A stretch of DNA of 64,000 bases from Pristionchus mayeri (GCA_036245805.1 BTRK01000002.1:26777067-26841066); one strand, 5' to 3'. Shown: positions 24,249 through 37,016, counted from the first letter of the stretch. Translations and numbers: made by a program. Notes: generated from the letters alone by a model not told the origin.

Positions 24249-27200
24249 TTAGTTCTCCTCATCGGAAGGGTCGTTTTCAGATCCTTCAGATTCGCTTGAA
24301 TAATTCTCTTCTTTCTCCTCTTCGCTCATTTCCTTCTTCATTGAAGATGTTTTATTAGAATTCTGAGATGCAAATAATAATTTATTGTATATGTGAAAGT
24401 TTCCTTGCGCAACACATTTGCAACGCCTAAATCACTAAATCAGGTTCATACCTTCGTAGGGTTAGGTGTTTCCTTTCCACCTTTGATGAATCGTTTAAAG
24501 AATCCGGCTCCTTTCTGCTCTCCTGGTATTTTCTGTGTTTAAAGAAGGGGTAACACGAATGCATGTTAGGGAGTCACACCACGAAGATATTACGCTCGCA
24601 ATGGGATACTGTAGCGAAATTACCTCGAGAAATAGCTAACAAATAACTAGAACGAGTGAAACATAAACGATCTAGCCCTGAGCCTGTGCTGCCAATTAAC
24701 TTTGTGCGTGTGTAAATGGCCTAAAATGTCTCTGCGTAACTTAGGATATCGATAAAGTGATCCATGATCGGACGAATGACTTCTAATGCCCACAATAGTG
24801 GCTCATGGAACAAATATTTTGTATTACTCCTTCTTTAAATTCGCAAGGTTTGCATATAAATTTCACCCGATTCTACAGAATACAACATATCGAGCACAGT
24901 GATACAATCATAGATTTATGGCGTCAAATTTCATTTACTCCCTTCATATTGATCAGTCACTATCAATTTCTAAGATGCTTATGGTGCTATTAAACTTTAA
25001 ACGGCTCACCGTGCTTCATTTTCTTGTGCTTATTTAGGTCCGACGAATGTCCGTATCTATTCCCGCATAAATCGCACTTATATGGTCTCCTCACGTCGTC
25101 CACCGCTGAAGTTACAATTGAAAATGACGTCTACAGATCATTGTATTTCTGATAACAGCTATTAAAATGACTAACTGGAATGTACTCGTTTGTGTTTCTC
25201 CAGAAAATTTGGAAGTGAGAATGCCTTCTTGCACACTTCGCAAGAGTAGGGAAGATAGAGCGAGGCCTGCTCGGGATTCGCTTCCGCTGAAATCTTTGAT
25301 CTTTGATCTTTGCTCTTTTTCACATTTCTAGAATTATAGAATACTTGCCTAGATGCCTGTTCCTATGGTGTCTGAGTGAATCCGCATTAGTCATCACCTT
25401 CCCACAATCATCACATTTGAATGTTCTCAGAGGGTCATCCGCGGCTGGAATGGGAATGAATTTGGTATTTGAACTATTTTCATAAATTAGATATGCTCAC
25501 GTCTATGCATCTGTCTCTTGTGATATCTGAGTCCCGAATACTCCCTATAGACTTTGCCACATACTTTGCACTCATAAGTCTTCTTTCGCCGAGGATCATC
25601 CATGTCTGCAAAAACTAGAAATTGTATCGCCAAACGAAAAGAAGGTAAGATAAGGAAAGGTGCTATCACATCAAGTGATTTTATAGTTTTCAAGCGACGA
25701 CTACGATGGGTGGCGTAGTGCGGTGAGGCCGGTTGACGAACAGAATGGCTCACCCAAATGTGTGTCCTGATGCCGTTCTCGAGCTGCCTTCTGACTGAAT
25801 CTTCTATCACAATACGGACACTTAAACGGTAGGCGCGCTTCCTCATCAGCTGAAAAACATGTACAAGTTTATCTAGTTGTATACGCTTTATCCACTGTCA
25901 GATGTTGAATTTGTAAACAATTCTCGTGCTAGGACCCCATGCAATGTCTCAAATATTACTCGAATGAATGCTTCTCTTGTGCGTAGATAGGGCTCCCGAT
26001 TGTGTAAACCTTTTTCCACATTCATCACAGGGGAAAGGACGTTTGAGTGCCAATTTCTCCTCATCGTTAGCGTCTGAATACTTATATATTGTTCATGAAA
26101 TAATATTTTAATTTTGCATCCACAGATGTTAGACATGATCTGATCGTAAGAGGTAGCTGAGAGGAGCATCCATACCAAGATGAGTCAGCATGTGTTGTTT
26201 GAGACTGCGCTCTTTGGTAAAGCGTCCTCCACACTTCTCACATTTGAACGGACGTCTCAACTCTGCTTGTGTCGGATCGGATACGTCTAAAAAGCAAGAC
26301 AATTAGATGAGATATTACTTCTGGAGACTTTCAACACAGATTGCATGCGTAAAATAGACAAGTCGTGATCCTAGATGATAATTTGATTCTGGAACTTGCC
26401 TATATGCGTCTGCCTGTGTGATATGAGCGATTTTTCAGAGGAAAGAATTTTCCCGCACGTCTCGCACTCGAATCGTTTTCGAGGATCGCTCTTTGCTGCA
26501 ATTTGTGAAAGTAAATGTAAAAGTGTTCCCGTATTTAGGTACACAAGTCTTTCGGGGAGTAAACTGGTATCAGGAGAGTATCAGGAGAGTATGTATACAT
26601 AAATATTAGAAACGGACGGATATGCACACGCATGTGACTGGATAGCAGCCAAGCAGATGCGCATCTCTTGTCACATTTATCGCATTTGTATGGAAGTCGA
26701 ACGTCCTCGTCATCTGATAAGAAACATGAGATCATGAAAATATAGAGTTAATGTTGTTAGCAACCAACAAATCATTACCGAAATGGCTCTTTTTGTGGTG
26801 ATTCAGTCCTTTTATATCAATGTATTTCCTGCCACACACGTCGCAGGAATATTTCCTCTTGTTGGGATCATCTTCAGCTGAAAATGCTCCGATTAATGAA
26901 ATAAGGGAAGAATATCTCACGTATGTGCATGATCATGTGCGCTCGAAGTCTAGCAGCAGATACGCAACCTCTCCCACATTCCTTGCATTTGAACGGACGA
27001 TTTCTTTCGTCACCTAGAAGTAATAATGAATATTAAATTAATTATCATAAAATACTTAATGCAGGTGCTAAGCTCGAGTTCAGACATTGACATTAAAGGA
27101 TTGTTTTTTTGTTTACTGACAATTGCTGCTCACCATGTTTAGTAAGCCTGTGCTCTTTCAGATTCTGAGGGCACATGTATCTTTTATCGCACTGATCGCA

Positions 27201-27789
27201 TTTGAATTTCTTCGCTGCGTCATCATTGGAACGCCTCTGCTTAGCTTTTCTCTTGAAGATTGGACACATATTCTCGTCGTTATGGTCAGATTCATTCTCT
27301 GATTCATACTCATCTGACCCCGAGTTTTCGGAATCCGATTCATCGTGAAACCGATCGAAGTCATCTGCATCTGTTTCCTGCCATTAAAACATTAGATTGC
27401 GTTAAAATGTTTTCCATTTTTATAAAAAAAAAGATTGTGTTAACTTCTTTCAGTATTGGAATCCTCTCCTGATTCGGTTCCATCTCAATCATCCATTCAA
27501 TGGTCTTCTGGATAGTTGCACAAAGAACACTGGTAATATTATGAAGAGTCGTGCCACTAAAAAGATCATTTCGTATTCATAATACTAGTCAATTACCTCT
27601 CATTATCACATTTGACATAGCGATCAAGCTCCTCTTTGAGTGAATCAGCCTCTTTGCGTATTATCTGAAGTAATTAATATAAAACTCTAACGAGGTCCAG
27701 AGACGAACCTCTAGACTTAGATCCGAATCAACTACTACTTGCAAAAGATCCAATGCCTTTTGCCCAATAGCCTCGAAATGATCAGTCAT
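24249..27789 (-). CDS. C2H2 zinc-finger protein, twelve fingers, one per exon
   Basis: A nuclear nucleic-acid-binding protein by family. Exon 1 (27709-27789) starts MTDHFEAIGQKALDLLQVVV; two helical exons (27590-27660, 27465-27560) and an acidic exon follow (DESDSENSGSDEYESEN). The first finger ends that exon (FKCDQCDKRYMCPQNLKEHR, about 27160). Further fingers are at about 26960 (FKCKECGRGCVSAARLRAHM), 26810 (YSCDVCGRKYIDIKGLNHH), 26660 (YKCDKCDKRCASAWLLSSH), 26430, 26210, 26010, 25790 (FKCPYCDRRFSQKAARERH), 25530 (YECKVCGKVYREYSGLRYH), 25390, 25220 and 25050. All have the C-x2-C-x12-H-x3-5-H spacing. Each sits in its own exon behind an acidic linker (ADDP, DDED, AKSD). The C-terminal exons are KGAGFFKRFIKGGKE and a Glu/Ser-rich tail (SEEEKEENYSSESEGSEN) ending at 24249. 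Orthology is not clear; the repeated exons point to growth by tandem exon duplication. Confidence 0.85.
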
Positions 27790-29133
27790 ATCTGAGAAAT
27801 AAGGTATTTACGACAACGTAATAAATAATTAATCATGTTTGTTGAAACAATAAGATAAATAGACGATAATGATGCGATGCAAGTAATAATGAGAACAATT
27901 CTACTATTGTACCAAAGCTGATGTGAATTTGGAACGCTATTCTGCCGTGATGTTGAGATGTATTCAATTCAGTAAGAAAACGCTGTAATTACTCCCCGAA
28001 AAAAGGCGGGAAAAGCGAAGGAAGGTGTGGAAGAGGATGCAATTCCTTTGAGAGGTGGGCGATACACATCACTTTGGCGCGGAAATCGTTCCTTTTTATC
28101 TTGTTCAAGGGCAGCCATAAAATTCTCGAAATTATGGAACCGAAAGAAAAAAAAACATTTTTTATGAAGTTGAAGGTAAAGCGAACAATCGCGTAAGAAG
28201 AAAGTGAAATATATCTTCGGCATCTTATTATTTTACCGGAATATTTATTATTATTGGAATGACACAAAGTAATTCAATTATTTATCAATATTATTATTGA
28301 GTTTCTGTTTCTTCAGCGTGTAAGGTGTAAATATTACACAGAGATTTGAAACCTTCACATCAAGCTCTGCCATTACAGATAATTCCGCTATTGCAAGATG
28401 AGATATGTCATCATAAAATCAGGCAACCCCAAGCCATTTTTAATGTTTCGCTTTCAGTATGGAAATTTAATCAGTTAGTGTTTGGAAAAATGAAAATCGT
28501 TAGCAAATCTTCATGATGTCTAGACTACTCTTTTCCCGAAGTGCCTCATGTATTTATAACGCACGAACTATTACTACTAAATGAATGCTTGAGTACGCGA
28601 GGGGGAGTAAATGTCGATTTCATAGGAAAAAATACGGCTGTTCGTGCCATTCTGCCATTTTATTCGTTGAATACTTTATTTATCAAGGAGAAATAATCGT
28701 TTCCGTTCTAAGAAACACTTACTTTATTGGTGCTCACAAATTCTAGACACCAAGATAACTGCGCTTCCCTACGATTTTCAATATTCCCACTCTCATTATG
28801 GGGCTACCTGAGCAGCACTTTCATTGTCATCTTAACACGATTTAATTCGTTAAGCGGCGCGCTTTGTTCTCTGACGCAATTCCCAGAGATGGCGTGATTT
28901 GGTTGTTATTCAGTCCTTGTGATCTTTACCTCGTGAAGGCCACTCCCTCGCGAATTCAAGTGAAGACTAATGAGTGCACACGCAACCTCGCAAAAGATCA
29001 AATCTGTGGGGTGGTGCTTCTAAAAGAGAAGGATTTCTCGCCCTTTCACTCTTTTTCGCTGACTTTGAGGAATTTTTCTGTAATACAAAGCACGTTGCCA
29101 GTCAGCCTACCAACTTTTCACCATTGATTCGAG
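27790..29133. other. Spacer between divergent genes
   Basis: This 1.3-kb stretch separates the starts of the minus-strand zinc-finger gene and the plus-strand globin gene, so promoters for both should lie here. I recognise no further gene, repeat or binding-site cluster. Confidence 0.5.
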
Positions 29134-30574
29134 ATGTACAAACGGGCTCGAGAAGAGGAAAAGAAAGTGGGTTAATTCATTTTTATGCGATTGTATCGGT
29201 AATTTGTCACAACAATCCGAATTCAAGATCGCCTGGACATCGAACCCGCAAGACATGGCGCTCCTCCGAAAAACGTGGACTGAAGACTTCGAGATCCTCT
29301 ACACTATCGGTTCCAACATCTTCCAGTAAGTTCTTTTTTCTCTAGCTAAATCATTACAAAATATCTAGCGCAACATGCTATTTTCTCGACAAAAAAGGTA
29401 CAGACAATTCCGTCTTCGACATATTTTTCCAGTGCACGGAACATGTGTAGGTCTTCTCGTTGTGTATCCATAGCATATGGTGTCATTTCAGCCATCTCTT
29501 CGACGGTCCTCATGGTACGGCTTGCAAGGCGCTCTTCCCCTGGATCGCCAAATATGAGGCCGCAGGTCAAGATTACGTGCAGACCAACGACTTCCGCGTT
29601 TTGAGTCTGAGACTCGTGCAGGTGTGTATCCACTCTGATAAATGTTTACTGCTACACTGGGAAGATCTTCCAGAATGTCGAACAATTGCCTTGTTTATTT
29701 AAAATAGTTATAATTGATCTCCCACGAGCCCAGTCTCTAAGTCTGGATGCACTTCTACGTTTACTTTTAATTGATAATATATAGGAACCTAGTCAACCGA
29801 TAATATTATAAATGCAGACAGTGGCAATCTTCCTCGAGGAGGTGGACGACAAGGGGAAAGTGGAGGTGTTCCTCTACAAGTTGGGACAGCGACACATCGA
29901 CTATCTTCCCCATGATCTCCCTGAGGAGTGCTTCGATATTCTGAGGGCAAGAGTTTTGCATTATTTTGTCCAACCATTTCTCAATGCTCAAAATACTCTG
30001 TTTTTTAAAGAACAACATAATTTGAAAAGAATACCCTGTCATAGTTTGGGATGGCAGCGTAATGATTATACGATTATAATTTCCGATGATAACGTAAAAC
30101 TTGTAAAGTATGGCGAATTTCAGGAATCCGTTCACTTCGGCCTCTCCGAGAGGATCAACTCCGTTCCTAAATTGACAGCTGATGAACAAGAACGGGCAAT
30201 TCATGTAAGATAGAAACTTATAGTAATCTTTAACTTTTACTCTAAGCTGGTCAACCTCTACTCAACCTTTTCCTTTTCCAGATCTGGACGGACACAGTCA
30301 TGTACATCTTCCACCTGGTGCAGGAGGGATTCTTTGATGCAGTGAGAGGTAGGGAACAGGCATAACTAATTGGTTTCCCAGTGTGAGACAAGCGCGAGCA
30401 GTGAATTTCGTCGAATGCAAGAAATTAGCACATGGTCGACACAAAATCGCGCTCTGTCTGGCTTGTATCCTTGATTGATCCAATTGCTTCTTTCGAAACT
30501 AAATCTATCGTTTAGGCTTCGACCGATTCCCGCATATCCATCTGAAAGCTGCAAGTCATCACTTCGCCAATTGA
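29134..30574 (+). CDS. Globin, 198 residues
   Basis: A haem-binding globin of the divergent nematode type, likely an intracellular oxygen, redox or signalling protein. Exons 29134-29166, 29228-29325, 29492-29621, 29818-29946, 30124-30204, 30282-30348 and 30516-30574 close in phase. Helices can be followed: A helix NPQDMALLRKTWTEDF (17-32), the CD-corner Phe in LFPW (Phe59), E helix NDFRVLSLRLVQTVAIFLEE (from 76), F helix YKLGQRHIDYLP with the proximal His113, G helix IHIWTDTVMYIFHLVQEG. The E7 residue cannot be fixed by eye. The length fits a single globin fold with short extensions, and the C-terminus is KAASHHFAN. The first exon is short (MYKRAREEEKK), so the start is less certain than the rest. 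The intron after exon 4 begins with GC (AGG|GCAAGA), not GT, and is open in frame; see findings. Confidence 0.88.
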
Positions 30575-31567
30575 ATGTACAAACAACCGAACTATTAATT
30601 CAGACTGCAGCACTTGCTTTCACATTTTGCAATATGTAAATTGGATTCTGCAATAAACAATGTATATAACTTTGAATCGACAAATATATTTAATTTTCAA
30701 TCATCATTTTAAAAAAACATATCGTGTCTGAACCATTTCAAAAAATCTACGACTGATGATCTTGATCACTAAATGTGTCTCTGTCTTTAAGTCGTGATTG
30801 CAGCGGAAAGTGGTCGAGAACATGTCAAGTGTCTCTTGTGAAGTAAGTGGACAGAGTTCGGAACGGCAAAGTAATCAGGGAAATGCAACTAAATGAGGAA
30901 CTGGAGCGCAGAATCAGAGAATAGGCAGATAGAGTACAATGAACAATTCCTGCTAACTTTTGTCAAGACAGATCAAGCTTGATGTGCTTCTTGCTAGTGT
31001 GTTCATTGATCTATTTTTAATTCCGTAAACAAGTGACTCTAACATAAGTAGCTCAAAATGAGATATTGAGACATTTCCTTATGTCTATGTCCTTGAACGT
31101 TTGATTCAGAATCCCATCGCTTCGCTCACTTCATTATCGAATAACTTTCGAGACCTTTAGAGAATCGCATTTCTTTTTCCAATACAGCTGCTTTAGGGAG
31201 TTGAAGTAGTATCTCTTCCAGCTATGATTGGAGCCTTCCAGCCTGATCCAAAATAGAGTGGGGAGTCAAGATAGAGTAGGAATTTGCCCAGTGGCTATGC
31301 TTCATTGAGGTTTATAGACGCTTTTGTCAGGCGTCACTCATTCAAAAACACTTGTCAGTTCAGAAATTATTATAGTCTGGTGCTCATTTGGCTCCGTGTG
31401 TAAATTGCAATTTGTTCTCTTAGAATATTATGCATATTTTTTTCTAAATAAATTAACTTTATTGTCGTTTGTACAGCCGCGCCTTCCGTGTCCATCTGCG
31501 TAATCCGTGCCTATCTGAGTTCCACTAATGTGTATTTAGACACCATACACTTTATGCAATATTCCAG
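30575..31567. other. Spacer with a diverged repeat block
   Basis: No gene is supported. The block around 31205-31305 (CTCTTCCAGCTATGATTGGA ... CAGTGGCTATGCT) is similar to 35108-35185, suggesting a dispersed repeat or an old duplicated exon. Confidence 0.45.
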
Positions 31568-32784
31568 ATGACTTCTCTTGGCAAGCCTCGAGCACTCTTT
31601 CAAGAATTTGAGCAATCGCCAATAATATACTTCGGATTTCCCCGCAGGTATTATATATGCCATACATTATTATTAGGTAGAATTATTTCCTCCGTTGAAG
31701 CAGAATTGTCAATGATACGTGCATACACTTTCTGTCGTTTCAACAAAACCATCATCAGTAAAGTCTTGATTTGAACTATGTCACATAGTCTATGCGTAAT
31801 TGATATATTTCAGCAAGAGTGTGGAATTCCTCAACCGTCATGCAATTGATCATTCAAATAAAAGAATCAAGCATCGAGCTCAAGGTGAGTAAATGAAACA
31901 AATGTACAACATTACGATTTTAGGTAGGGAAAAAGGGGGAGAGTAGTGAGTTGGGGGGGGGGGGTGGATGAGAAGAGGAGGATAAGGATAGGTGAAGATG
32001 AAGATGAATGAGGATACGGAGTGGGAAAGGGGGAATGGAAGAGGGAAATAATGAGAAGTAGGAGAAGTGGAGGAGAGGGGAGGGGAGGGGAGGGGAGGGG
32101 AGGGGAGGGGAGGGGAGGGGAGGGGAGATGAGGAGGTGTTCAAAGAGATAGGGACAGGAAAATACGGCGCAACGGCTTGTTTTAATTACCTAATTGAAGA
32201 GTGTTCAGATGACATTCACATCAAGAGGGTGAAGGCACGTACAAGAAAGCAAGTGGCGAAGATTATTAAACAGCACAATCGCATGATGTCGAAGCTGGAT
32301 GTATGTTGTTGATATGTGGTTAAGAAAAACAATCGCAATTGCATGGTTTAAGCGGGTTCAATCATTTGTATGCAATTGTAAAGATGTTCCATTTAGAAAA
32401 GCTCCGCTGACGTGAAAGAAGTACTGTCCAAGATGCGTGAGCTTGAGAATCTGCTTAGCCGTACGATCGCGGAAAAGGCTGTGCAGGACAAGGAAAAGGT
32501 GAGCATATTTGTTATTAACTTGGTTCTCCTGAAAACAGAAATACTACCTACCGACCGGTGCAGAAAAAATCGTTTGGATATCTGCCAGTTTGTAATACTC
32601 TTTCGATGTCTACACATGTCATGTATTTTCAGAAAATGGAAGTAGAGTCTCAATCGAGAAAGGAGAAAAAGGACTCTAATGAAGAATTCGATGCTGAGGT
32701 GAGAATGGGCAACAATAGACACGGATCATAATTTTCCGGAAATTTCAGGAACTGTCGAATCTCATGGATGTTTGCTCAATTTAA
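31568..32784 (+). CDS. Unrecognised 165-residue protein with coiled-coil C-terminus
   Basis: Six exons close in phase: 31568-31647, 31814-31884, 32158-32300, 32397-32498, 32633-32698, 32749-32784. The ATG directly follows ATTCCAG, so it is either trans-spliced there or preceded by an unseen exon. The N-terminal part (FEQSPIIYFGFPRRSKSVEF, then FNYLIEECSDDIHIKRVKAR) is basic with no domain I know. From about residue 85 the sequence is heptad-like (VKEVLSKMRELENLLSRTIA, about residues 103-122) and very rich in Lys and Glu. No signal peptide or membrane helix is seen. Intron 2 holds a G-run and a GGGGA simple repeat. The clean phases and acceptors support a real gene; the function is unknown. 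Confidence 0.6.
31940..32135. repeat. G-rich and GGGGA simple repeat in an intron
   Basis: A run of G (about 31956-31966), then AGG-rich sequence and about ten GGGGA units (32070-32125). It lies in intron 2 of the gene at 31568-32784. Open frames through it on either strand are low-complexity artefacts. Confidence 0.85.
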
Positions 32785-32872
32785 AATGTGTGACAATGGA
32801 CATTCATTGGAAACGATTATGATGATAAGATTGAAAGTACTGTTTTTTTTTTAATAAAGATATTGTACAATA

Positions 32873-34754
32873 TAAGAGACCCTCCACGAAAGAACGTACC
32901 TACTTTGCGGACGGCATTTTTGCAACCCCTCTCAATCTTTCTGCGGTGAAGTTCTCATACCGAGTGCTGATATTTGGCTCAGTTAGAGTGCTCCTGGTGC
33001 ACTTTCCGAAAAATGCAAGACCGACCTCATAAAAAGTCGAAATTTTCATCCCTCGAAAAAGTAAGTTCTTTAGTGTTTTCCTGGCGTATTTTTCCATAAA
33101 AATTCGAAAAAAGTGGGTTAGGAAGCGAACCGACAACGATGAAAGGTCGAACATCGAAATTTTTATAGTTTTTTGGACAACGTGAAAAAAATTTGTTCGG
33201 CGGTCAAAAAGTTATTGTCATTTTCGAAATCTACGTGAAAAACTACGTCTAGGAGTTTAATAGCACATCCCAGATCCGGGGCCGTCGGATACTATATACT
33301 TCCGAACAAAGAGAACAATGTGATCCCTTGTCAGGAGGTATCGCCCGATATCGCGATTGAGTGATCATAGACCCGCTTTAGGGGCTAAAATTACATCGAC
33401 AGTGTTCATACACACAAATGAGCCCAAGAACAAGCAGTCTAGGTAGTTAGTTCTCAGAATCTTCTTCCCGGGTAGACACATTCTGCGGAACTGCAGTTCT
33501 GACGGATTACTTTCGGTATTTTTCCTATAGATACTATATAATTCCAACGTTTTTAAGTGCGTTTATATATTTTCACTGTTAATAATTGCATTCCATCGCC
33601 ATTGGATATATAATGTGATTACATGGCATCAACCAGAAAAACCAAGTTTCTTTTATGATTTTATCGTTTTTGTGGCTTGGTAAAATTGGCAATAGTGTAC
33701 TTATATAGGCATATTTGAGTGAAATTTATTCAACTCGTATAAGTACACAATTTCTGAAGTTTCTGGTAAAATATGAGAAAAAAATATTTTTTCGAAAAAA
33801 TCTTGATGTACATCGAAAAAATGAGTTTTCAAATTTATTTAGATATACCTCCATGAATCTTAGAAATGATCAGATATAGTAGTATTTACTATTTTAAGCC
33901 GATTAAAACGCCATTTGGATGAAAATTTGTTTTTTTACAGATTCCCAAAAATTCCAAAATTTCGATAAAATCAGGTTTTATCGGGTTTTTACTACCATTT
34001 CTCTGCATCCCATCCTTAAAACATACATAATGCAGTCGTAATGAATGTTAAACATGCCTGAACTTCAACTCGATTTAATCTGACTACAGATCTATCGGAA
34101 AATACCGTCAAAAGTCGGTCAGAACTGCACACAGAATCTGTCTACCAGAGAACAAGATTCTGAGAACTAACTATCTAGACTGCTTGTTCTTGGGCTCATT
34201 TGTGTGTATGAACACTGTCGATGTAATTTTAGCCCTTAAAGCGGGTCTATGATCACTCAATCGCGATATCGGGCGATACCTCCTGACAAGGGATCACATT
34301 GTTCTCTTTGTTCGGAAGTATATAGTATCCGACGGCCCCGGATCTGGGATGTGCTATTAAAATCCTAGACGTAGTTTTTCACGTTAATTTCGAAAATGAC
34401 AATAACTTTTTCACCGCCGAACAAATTTTTTTCACGGTGTCCAAAAAACTGTAAAAATTTCGATTTTCGACCCTATATCGTTATCGGTTTGCTTCCTAAC
34501 CCACTTTTTTCGAATTTTTATGGAAAAATACGCCAGGAAAACACTAAAGAACTTACTTTTTCGAGGGATGAAAATTTTGACTTTTTATGGGGTCGGTCTG
34601 GCATTTTTTCGGAAAGTGCACCAGGAGCTCTCTAACTGGGCCAAATATCAGCACTCGGTATGAGAACTTCACCACAGAAACAGTGAGAGGGGTTGCAAAA
34701 ATGCCGTCCGTGAACCCCTCTCAGAAGCTACGTTCTCTCGTGGAGGGTCTCTTA
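32873..34754. repeat. Large foldback element, about 1.9 kb
   Basis: The ends TAAGAGACCCTCCACGA and TCGTGGAGGGTCTCTTA are inverted. Long arms share GCATTTTTGCAACCCCTCTC, GTGCACTTTCCGAAAAATGC, GTTTTCCTGGCGTATTTTTC, TCGGGCGATA and CTAGACTGCTTGTTCTTGGG. Arms of roughly 850 bp surround an A/T-rich core near 33600-34130. No transposase frame is present. It begins 89 bp after the stop codon of the gene at 31568-32784. Confidence 0.85.
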
Positions 34755-35204
34755 AGTACATTATCATTGAATATGAAAGATGGAAAGATTCGTGTCTAAT
34801 TGATCTGAAAATACATGTTTTTATCAAAAATCGCAACCAGTACACAAATAAATCAAGTGCAGGTTCATGAAAAGGAAGGGAAATGATAGTGGCTCGAATT
34901 TGAAAATTGTACTTGCATGAGTAATATCGACAGTTGAGAGAGGTACTGGATGATATCAATCGTTGAGAGTATCTCCCTATCCCATAGATGCCAGAGACGT
35001 CATAATCACTTCATAATCATTTACGTGTACTTGTGCAAATTCGTTTGATGTGTGAAATATAATTGTTTACGATTTGCACTCAAAACGGATTAGAGGCTAA
35101 GGGAGCTCTTCCAGTTATGACCGGAGGATTCCAATCACAGAGAAGATATGGCGGAGTCTACCCGGTGGCAATGCTCCACAGTGGTTGACGCATTTACGTG
35201 CACT
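34755..35204. other. Spacer, no gene recognised
   Basis: It contains the block GCTCTTCCAGTTATGACCGG ... GGTGGCAATGCTCCA (35106-35185), a diverged copy of sequence at 31205-31305. Otherwise nothing is seen. Confidence 0.45.
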
Positions 35205-37016
35205 CTGTTAGAAACAATGTTCGAACACTGTTAGAAACAAAGTTCGAACACTGTTAGAAACAAAGTTCGAACACTGTTAGAAACACTGTTCGAACACTGT
35301 TCGAAACAATGTTCGAACACTGTTAGAAACACTGTTCGAACACTGTTAGAAACGCTGTTCGAGCACTGTTGGAAACACTGTTCGAACACTGTTAGAAACA
35401 CTGTTCGAACACTGTTAGAAACGCTGTTCGAGCACTGTTAGAAACACTGTTAGAAACACTGTTCGAACACTGTTAGAAACAATGTTCGAACACTGTTCGA
35501 AACAATGTTCGAACACTGTTAGAAACACTGTTCGAACACTGTTAGAAACGCTGTTCGAACACTGTTGGAAACACTGTTCGAACACTGTTAAAACACTGTT
35601 AGAAACACTGTTCGAACACTGTTAAAACACTGTTAGAAACACTGTTCGAACACTGTTAGAAACACTGTTCGAACACTGTTAAAACACTGTTAGAAACACT
35701 GTTAGAAACACTGTTCGAACACTGTTAGAAACACTGTTCGAACACTGTTAGAAACGCTGTTCGAACACTGTTAAAACACTGTTAGAAACACTGTTCGAAC
35801 ACTGTTCGAAACAATGTTCGAACACTGTTAGAAACAAAGTTCGAACACTGTTAGAAACACTGTTCGAACACTGTTCGAAACAATGTTCGAACACTGTTAG
35901 AAACACTGTTCGAACACTGTTAGAAACGCTGTTCGAGCACTGTTGGAAACACTGTTCGAACACTGTTAGAAACACTGTTCGAACACTGTTAGAAACGCTG
36001 TTCGAGCACTGTTAGAAACACTGTTCGAACACTGTTCGAAACAATGTTCGAACACTGTTAGAAACAAAGTTCGAACACTGTTAGAAACACTGTTCGAACA
36101 CTGTTCGAAACAATGTTCGAACACTGTTAGAAACACTGTTCGAACACTGTTAGAAACGCTGTTCGAGCACTGTTGGAAACACTGTTCGAACACTGTTAGA
36201 AACACTGTTCGAACACTGTTAGAAACGCTGTTCGAGCACTGTTAGAAACACTGTTAGAAACACTGTTCGAACACTGTTAGAAACAATGTTGGAACACTGT
36301 TCGAAACAATGTTCGAACACTGTTAGAAACACTGTTCGAACACTGTTAGAAACGCTGTTCGAACACTGTTGGAAACACTGTTCGAACACTGTTAAAACAC
36401 TGTTAGAAACACTGTTCGAACACTGTTAAAACACTGTTAGAAACACTGTTCGAACACTGTTAGAAACACTGTTCGAACACTGTTAAAACACTGTTAGAAA
36501 CACTGTTAGAAACACTGTTCGAACACTGTTAGAAACACTGTTCGAACACTGTTAGAAACGCTGTTCGAACACTGTTAAAACACTGTTAGAAACACTGTTC
36601 GAACACTGTTAGAAACACTGTTCGAACACTGTTAAAACGCTGTTCGAGCACTGTTGGAAACACTGTTCGAACACTGTTAAAACACTGTTAGAAACACTGT
36701 TCGAACACTGTTAGAAACACTGTTCGAACACTGTTAAAACACTGTTAGAAACACTGTTAGAAACACTGTTCGAACACTGTTAGAAACACTGTTCAAACAC
36801 TGTTAAAACACTGTTCGAACACTGTTAGAAACGCTGTTCGAGCACTGTTGGAAACACTGTTCGAACACTGTTAGAAACAATGTTCGAACACTGTTAGAAA
36901 CAAAGTTCGAACACTGTTAGAAACACTGTTCGAACACTGTTCGAAACACTGTTCGAACACTGTTAGAAACACTGTTCGAACACTGTTAGAAACACTGTTC
37001 GAACACTGTTAGAAAC
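35205..37016. repeat. Satellite array, 23-bp unit with higher-order repeats
   Basis: About 1.8 kb consists of GAACACTGTTAGAAACACTG-like units of 23 bp, each made of two 11-12 bp halves that start ACACTGTT. Variants (TTCG or TTAG, ACACTG, ACAATG, ACAAAG, ACGCTG, AAAACACTG) are arranged in longer blocks. One block repeats at an offset of 230 bp (for example GAAACAAAGT at 35831 and 36061), and another recurs about 800 bp apart (35430 and 36234). Reading frames of repeated Phe/Cys/Ser/Asn on the minus strand are by-products. Confidence 0.95.

Noticed and set aside
31880..32312. Pro/Ser-rich minus and Gly/Glu-rich plus frames
   Set aside because: Both are readings of an intronic GGGGA simple repeat; only the exon from 32158 belongs to the neighbouring gene.
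35205..37016. Regular repeats resembling a CRISPR array or a Cys-rich repeat protein on the minus strand
   Set aside because: There are no unique spacers, the units abut directly, and the genome is eukaryotic. The open frames are a consequence of the 23-bp satellite.
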